Of a stretch of DNA of 53,552 nucleotides, positions 49,666 through 53,552 are shown in pieces. The position numbers and the translations under genes were made by a program. Every line of letters starts with the position of its first letter. Positions within the stretch are counted from its first letter, which is position 1. The notes beneath the pieces are model-generated. The model saw only the letters and a list, made by a program, of their open reading frames with translations, was not told the DNA's origin and searched no databases. The DNA comes from Propionibacteriaceae bacterium (GTDB lineage: Bacteria; Actinomycetota; Actinomycetes; Propionibacteriales; Propionibacteriaceae), in contig JAITVK010000021.1 in NCBI GenBank assembly GCA_031285845.1, positions 1-53,552 on the forward strand, given 5' to 3'.

Positions 49666-49726
49666 CATGCGATCGTACGCCACCGTGGCGCGGAGCGTGG
49701 AATCTCATGCTCGACTGGCTCGCGGA

Positions 49727-50323
49727 TCAGATGGCGCCAGACCGCTGGCGGCGTCCGAACTGGAACGCCCGGATGATCTGGAAAACTCCCAGCGCGACCA
49801 ACATGAACCCGGCGAACAGGAACAGCACGGCCAGGCCCCACAGCGGGCTGGTCAGGACCGCGATCCCACCGAGAATGGAGACGACGCCGAACAGGATCGC
49901 CCAGCCGCGCGAGGCCATGTCCGCGCTCTGGATCAGCGCGATCACGCCTTCGACGATCCACAACACACCGAGGAAGACGCCGACGAAGACTCCCAGAATG
50001 ACTGCTGACTCGGCTGGACGAGTCACCACGACCAGGCCGACCACTACCATCAGGACACCCAACACGATGTCCAAGAACCGCGACCAGCCTCGCATCCCAG
50101 CCGTGAAGATGCCCACCAGAACGTACCCCACGCCGGCGATGATCCAATAGATGCCCAGCAACCAGGCCAGACTGATCGCCGACGCGTCAGGCCACACGAT
50201 GATCAGGATGCCGAAGACCAGCGCGGCCAACCCGCTCAGGCCAAGACCGATCCGTACCCGATTGGCGGCCTTGCCCGCCAATTCTGAACTATCCAACGTC
50301 CACAGCGGCGACCGGAGTGGCAT
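49727..50323 (-). CDS. HdeD/DUF308 family membrane protein
   Basis: 198 residues with six membrane helices in three hairpins; ILLGVLMVVVGLVVVTRPAESAVIL-like repeats and WIVEGVIALIQ are the DUF308 pattern. HdeD of E. coli is linked to acid resistance; the role in actinobacteria is unknown. AAGGAAGGGG precedes the ATG. It stands alone between infA and upp. Confidence 0.82.
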   Translation of the reverse strand: MPLRSPLWTLDSSELAGKAANRVRIGLGLSGLAALVFGILIIVWPDASAISLAWLLGIYWIIAGVGYVLVGIFTAGMRGWSRFLDIVLGVLMVVVGLVVVTRPAESAVILGVFVGVFLGVLWIVEGVIALIQSADMASRGWAILFGVVSILGGIAVLTSPLWGLAVLFLFAGFMLVALGVFQIIRAFQFGRRQRSGAI

Positions 50324-50570
50324 GACAAGCCCCTTCCTTCATCTTGGGTCCCACTCGGTCGTCGAAGCGGCGGCATTGTGGGTTCACTTCCATCGTGCCA
50401 CTATCACGAGGGGTCGGCGGGAAAACAGGCACGTCAGGGTGGACGCGCACGGACCAGTGACGGTGGCGTGACGCGATGATGCGGGATCGAAACGACGGCT
50501 TAGGCAAACCAGCCGAGCCAGTCCGTACGAGAAGAGTCGAGGACCGGCACCAAGACCGCCGGCGAGACGA

Positions 50571-51212
50571 CTACTCGGCCAGACCGTACAATCGATCGCC
50601 GGCGTCGCCCAACCCAGGGACGATGTAGCCGTGCTCGTTCAAATGGTCGTCGACTGCGGCCACCACCAGCGTGAACGGCACGTCGAGGTCTTTGGTCAAC
50701 TCCGTGATGCGACGAATGCCTTCAGGCGCGGCAATCAGGCAGACCGCTGTGATGTCGTCGGCGCCGCGATCGCGCAGGAATTGGACCGTCCCACCCAAGG
50801 ATCCTCCGGTGGCGAGCATCGGATCGAGAACATAGCACTGCCGACCCGACAGATCCTTCGGCAAACGCTCGGCGTACGTGAAAGGCTCGAGAGTCGTGTC
50901 GTCGCGGACCATGCCAACGAAACCAACCTCGGCCGACGGCATCAGACGCGACATCCCTTCCAACATACCCAGTCCGGCACGAAGGATCGGCACGACCAGA
51001 GGACGCGGTTTCGACAGCTTGACGCCGACCGCCGTCGCGACAGGAGTCTTCACCTCACAAGGCTCGACCCGGATGTCACGGGTGACCTCATAGGCGAGCA
51101 GAGTGACAAGTTCCTCGACCAACTGGCGGAAGATCACCGAATCGGTGGATTCCGCCCGCAGGAGGGACAGCTTATGAGCGACGAGAGGATGGTCAATGAC
51201 ACGAAGTTCCAC
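50571..51212 (-). CDS. upp: Uracil phosphoribosyltransferase
   Basis: 213 residues from the GTG at 51212 ([19 protein letters not shown]). The PRPP-binding loop is [19 protein letters not shown], and the uracil-binding [15 protein letters not shown] is at the C terminus. It salvages uracil to UMP. The frame is open for 128 codons before the GTG, but that stretch is Arg-rich shadow of the divergent gene and not part of the protein. It is divergent from the tRNA-deaminase-associated gene. Confidence 0.96.
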   Translation of the reverse strand: MELRVIDHPLVAHKLSLLRAESTDSVIFRQLVEELVTLLAYEVTRDIRVEPCEVKTPVATAVGVKLSKPRPLVVPILRAGLGMLEGMSRLMPSAEVGFVGMVRDDTTLEPFTYAERLPKDLSGRQCYVLDPMLATGGSLGGTVQFLRDRGADDITAVCLIAAPEGIRRITELTKDLDVPFTLVVAAVDDHLNEHGYIVPGLGDAGDRLYGLAE

Positions 51213-51309
51213 CCGTCCAGCTTTCCACAAGTTCACCGCGTACGAAAACTGTGCGATCTTGGCGATGACGGCCACGATCCCTGAGCCGGGCCTGCGTCGT
51301 AGGTCACGA

Positions 51310-51338
51310 TTGGGTAACAGTGTGGAACTAACTATGAT
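51310..51338 (+). promoter_or_regulatory. Promoter of the tRNA-deaminase-associated gene
   Basis: TTGGGT, 17 bases, TATGAT, about 60 bases before the ATG at 51401. It overlaps in part the space used by the upp promoter on the other strand. Confidence 0.65.
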
Positions 51339-51341
51339 AGC

Positions 51342-51369
51342 ACTATACCTCAGCGGACAAAACCTGCAA
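51342..51369 (-). promoter_or_regulatory. Promoter of upp
   Basis: On the minus strand TTGCAG, 16 bases, TATAGT. The leader to the upp GTG would be about 120 bases. The box sits back to back with the plus-strand promoter at 51310-51338. Confidence 0.5.
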
Positions 51370-51400
51370 GGATAGGCTTGCGGAGCACAAAGGAGGAAAG

Positions 51401-52027
51401 ATGGCTGCGTGGGACCGGGACGATCTGACCGACGACGTGGTGACCGAAGACGAACTCTCCGGTGACAACGACTTTGACGACGACGATGATCCTGAGGCCG
51501 ACGATGAGGATGACGAGCTTGAAGACGCCGACGATGACGAGATCGACTTCTGCGTGGCCCTCTACCGCGAAGACGGCGAACCCACCGGCGTGGCACTCGA
51601 CCCCGACCTGGCCAACGACTTCGAAGGTCTGATCGACTTCCTGCAACGCATCCCCGGAGACGCCGGAGCGCTCGGTTTGGTGTCCCTCGACTCCGACGAG
51701 TTGATCGCCGTGAGAGTACGGGGGCCCCGCCACGTCCAAGTGTTCGTCTCCGACGCCTACTTCTTCGACACGTGGCCGCTAGTTCGCGACGCCGTCGACT
51801 TCCTCGGAATCGAACCCGGCGTCGGCGATACCCCTGAAGAAGGGCCCGTCGGTGACTTGGGCATGTTCGCCGACCAGGGGGTCTCCGAGATGGACCTCGA
51901 AGCCATGCTCATGGGCACCGACGACCTCAGCAGCGAAGACATCGCTGAACGAATCGCCACCGGGGTACGCTTCGGCAGCGCGTTCCGTAAAGCCGTCGAC
52001 GACTACTGGGACGTGGACGATGAATAG
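51401..52027 (+). CDS. tRNA adenosine deaminase-associated protein (TIGR03941 type)
   Basis: 208 residues. The first 48 residues are very acidic (runs of Asp and Glu); then [57 protein letters not shown], the block that defines this actinobacterial family, and a C terminus ending in [16 protein letters not shown]. Its name comes from its usual place next to tadA; its biochemical role is unknown. AGGAGGAAAG precedes the ATG. No tadA follows; the insertion sequence begins 100 bases after its stop. Confidence 0.9.
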   Translation: MAAWDRDDLTDDVVTEDELSGDNDFDDDDDPEADDEDDELEDADDDEIDFCVALYREDGEPTGVALDPDLANDFEGLIDFLQRIPGDAGALGLVSLDSDELIAVRVRGPRHVQVFVSDAYFFDTWPLVRDAVDFLGIEPGVGDTPEEGPVGDLGMFADQGVSEMDLEAMLMGTDDLSSEDIAERIATGVRFGSAFRKAVDDYWDVDDE

Positions 52028-52130
52028 CATCATGCGATAGACGCTTTGACGTGGTTGACGGTGTGGTCACGGCTGCCTGCAACAGTCGTTTGGCTGTCAC
52101 GATGCAGCGAGGCTCGAATCGGCGTCGAAG

Positions 52131-52193
52131 TGCCTCAGTTAGGAATGAGCGCGTGGCTGGTGTTGGTGCCTCACGTTGTTTGAGCGCGTGGCT
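52131..52193 (+). repeat. Left IS end: two tandem 27-bp motifs
   Basis: GTGCCTCAGTTAGGAATGAG... at 52131 and GTGCCTCACGTTGTTTGAGC... at 52167, 36 bases apart and in the same direction. The same pair occurs inverted at the right end. Likely paired binding sites for the transposase. Confidence 0.8.
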
Positions 52194-52198
52194 TGCGT

Positions 52199-53440
52199 TC
52201 ATTGCTGGGTTGCCAATCGGTTGATTGATGCTTTTAATGGTCTCATATCGAGCAGGAGTGAGTCGGCGAGGGCTTCTGTCTTGGCTTGGGCGAGGGTCGT
52301 GAGCTGGTTCTGGATGGTGATGATGCGTCGGGTGAGGTCGGCGGGGTTGATGCCGGCCAGGGTCGCTTCGAAGGCCTTGATTTGGGGGTCGGTGAGGATG
52401 CCGGAGTCTTTGACTCGTTGCCAAGGGGTTCGGGGCTGGTCGTAGACCCGGACTCGTCGCCCGACATTGTCTTTGCGGTAGCCGATAGGTTTCTTAGTTG
52501 GTGTGAACACGTTGCCGAGCAGCGACATCAGAGACCACATTTCGTTGAGAAGGTCGCGTTCCTCGGTCGTGTCGTAACGCCAGTAGAAGGCATGTTTGCG
52601 GACCCTGTGGTTGTTCTTCGATTCGACTGTGGCTTGGTCGTTCTTCTTGTAGGCCCTGGACCGGGTTTGTTTGATGTCTTCGGTTTGGAGCCAGGCGGCC
52701 AGCTTGTGGTTGATGAACTCAGACCCGTTATCGGAATCGAACCCGGTGACCGGGAACGGGAACCGGCCGGTCAACTCGGCGACGGCCTGGGTGACCCAGC
52801 CCATGGCGTTGTTACGGATGGTCGCGTTCTCGGTCCATCCGGTGGCCATGTCTGTCATCGTCAGGGTGCGGGCGTATTCACCACGGGCGACCGGCCCACA
52901 GTGGGCGACCGTGTCCGCTTCGATCATGCCAGGTTGGCCACCCCAGTCGTCTCCGGCGGCCCTAACGTCGATAGAGCCCTTCAACCACGCGTTCGTGGAG
53001 TGGGTCGTCGAGATGCCATGCAAGCCTGCCGCTTGTTTGAATCCTCGCAGGTACCGGTCGATCGTGGCCGCGCTCATCGCCTGCACTTCGCTCAGGGCGT
53101 CACCGACCAGCCAGTCATCGAGGTCACCGGCATCCAGCAGGGCTGGTATCCACACGTCCATCATCGTGACCATGTACTTCCCGCACGGGCACAGCATCAA
53201 CACCCACAATCGCTCCAGTAAGCGCCGCGCTTCATCACTGAACCCTCTCGCCCGCAGGCGACGCCTGTCAATCTGCTGGGCGGGGTCAGGTAGTTCAGGG
53301 CCTGTCAACAGTCGCCTGGCCGACGAGCGGGCCAATCCGGTCGTGACCATCACCTGGTCAAGGATGCGACCCCTGTCCTTCTTCGACGCCCTCCCATACG
53401 CCGTCCTCAACTTGTTCGTGACCTGCCTACGAGCAGCCAT
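52199..53440 (-). CDS. IS transposase, DDE integrase-core type
   Basis: 413 residues from the ATG at 53440; AGAAGG lies ten bases upstream, while the alternative TTG 10 codons earlier has no ribosome site. An N-terminal helix-turn-helix region (RGRILDQVMVTTGLARSSARRLL) precedes a catalytic core with Asp176 (MIEADTVAHCG), Asp237 (FDSDNGSEFIN) and Glu273 (TVESKNNHRV), giving D-35-E spacing. KKNDQATVESKN and TRSRAYKK resemble IS481/IS1202-like transposases. The frame is intact, so the element may be active. The same 5' part is at bases 1-118. Confidence 0.92.
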   Translation of the reverse strand: MAARRQVTNKLRTAYGRASKKDRGRILDQVMVTTGLARSSARRLLTGPELPDPAQQIDRRRLRARGFSDEARRLLERLWVLMLCPCGKYMVTMMDVWIPALLDAGDLDDWLVGDALSEVQAMSAATIDRYLRGFKQAAGLHGISTTHSTNAWLKGSIDVRAAGDDWGGQPGMIEADTVAHCGPVARGEYARTLTMTDMATGWTENATIRNNAMGWVTQAVAELTGRFPFPVTGFDSDNGSEFINHKLAAWLQTEDIKQTRSRAYKKNDQATVESKNNHRVRKHAFYWRYDTTEERDLLNEMWSLMSLLGNVFTPTKKPIGYRKDNVGRRVRVYDQPRTPWQRVKDSGILTDPQIKAFEATLAGINPADLTRRIITIQNQLTTLAQAKTEALADSLLLDMRPLKASINRLATQQ

Positions 53441-53486
53441 ATCGATCTTGCCTTCTCTCACGACAAGCAAGCCTGAACCCCGAAGG

Positions 53487-53548
53487 GCTACGCGCTCAAA
53501 CTATCTGAGGCACCACACCCCACCACCCGCTCAAACAAACTGAGGCAC
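53487..53548 (-). repeat. Right IS end: two tandem 27-bp motifs
   Basis: Read on the minus strand, GTGCCTCAGTTTGTTTGAGC (from 53548) and GTGCCTCAGATAGTTTGAGC (from 53513), 35 bases apart. Mirror image of the left end and repeated at 53-114 in the partial left copy. Confidence 0.8.
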
Positions 53549-53552
53549 GTCG

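Larger units (their letters stand above)
52127..53552 (-). mobile_element. Complete insertion sequence, about 1.43 kb, DDE transposase
   Basis: The ends CGAAGTGCCTCAGTT (left) and CGACGTGCCTCAGTT (right, read inwards) form the inverted-repeat tips. Each end carries two same-direction copies of a 27-bp motif GTGCCTCA-N6-TTGAGCGCGTGG: 52131-52157 and 52167-52193 on the left, 53522-53548 and 53487-53513 on the right, 35-36 bases apart. One transposase gene fills the interior. The right flank lies outside the window, so a target duplication cannot be checked. Family: a DDE integrase-core element, possibly of the IS1202-like group. Confidence 0.88.

Noticed and set aside
51213-51596. N-terminal extension of 128 codons for upp
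   Set aside because: The stretch is Arg-rich and antisense to the divergent gene and its promoter; the GTG at 51212 gives the normal family length.

Overview
The window is a 53.5 kb piece of chromosome from a high-GC Gram-positive bacterium (Actinomycetota). The signs are an infA-rpmJ-rpsM-rpsK-rpsD-rpoA-rplQ cluster in actinobacterial order, a bS22 mini-ribosomal gene, a tRNA-deaminase-associated protein of the TIGR03941 type, a HAIR (HspR) operator before clpB, a DasR-like regulator with split GlcNAc PTS genes, and several leaderless genes with TANNNT boxes 6-8 bases before the ATG. The meaB GTPase and overall gene content make Propionibacteriaceae a reasonable but unproven guess.

Layout. 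1-118 repeats the last 118 bases of the window exactly and is the end of an insertion sequence whose full copy lies at 52127-53552. Then come tRNA-Arg(ACG), a reduced prepilin peptidase, an MFS carrier, an M18 aminopeptidase (-), argS, an RDD protein, a large membrane protein with a charge-segregated tail, and ispE (+). 9.6-19.5 kb is mostly on the minus strand: an LPG-synthase/flippase-like protein with a degenerate kinase-like domain, a small membrane protein plus methyltransferase pair, TetR, a condensation-type acyltransferase with a DUF6320-like protein, a histidine phosphatase, bS22, and asd-proC. An aldo/keto reductase (+) follows, then clpB (-).

23.4-29.5 kb is a sugar PTS region: ptsI-ptsH and an EIIC on the minus strand, then a DasR-like GntR regulator, EIIB (NagF-like) and EIIA on the plus strand, with dre-like palindromes in the control regions. 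29.6-37.5 kb is an arabinan/arabino-oligosaccharide locus: LacI regulator, GH43 lipoprotein and GH51 arabinofuranosidase (-), divergent from an ABC importer (binding protein and two permeases, no ATPase) and a DUF624 protein (+). 37.5-43.1 kb holds meaB, a YtrA-type GntR-ABC operon and two Gfo/Idh/MocA oxidoreductases, all on the minus strand. 43.4-45.3 kb has a YcaQ-type glycosylase and dtd (+). 45.7-49.5 kb is the ribosomal/RNA polymerase operon (-), ending in a long hairpin. 49.7-52.0 kb has an HdeD-like protein, upp (-) and the tRNA-deaminase-associated gene (+). The window closes with the insertion sequence, at the place where tadA would be expected.

Most genes are ordinary housekeeping or sugar-use genes. 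The features most worth a second look are the doubled 27-bp motif at both ends of the insertion sequence and its position at both contig ends, the pseudokinase-flippase fusion, the regulatory palindromes of the PTS and YtrA loci, the 25-bp direct repeats before infA, and two long inverted repeats in intergenic DNA. I found no CRISPR array, prophage or recognisable defence island.
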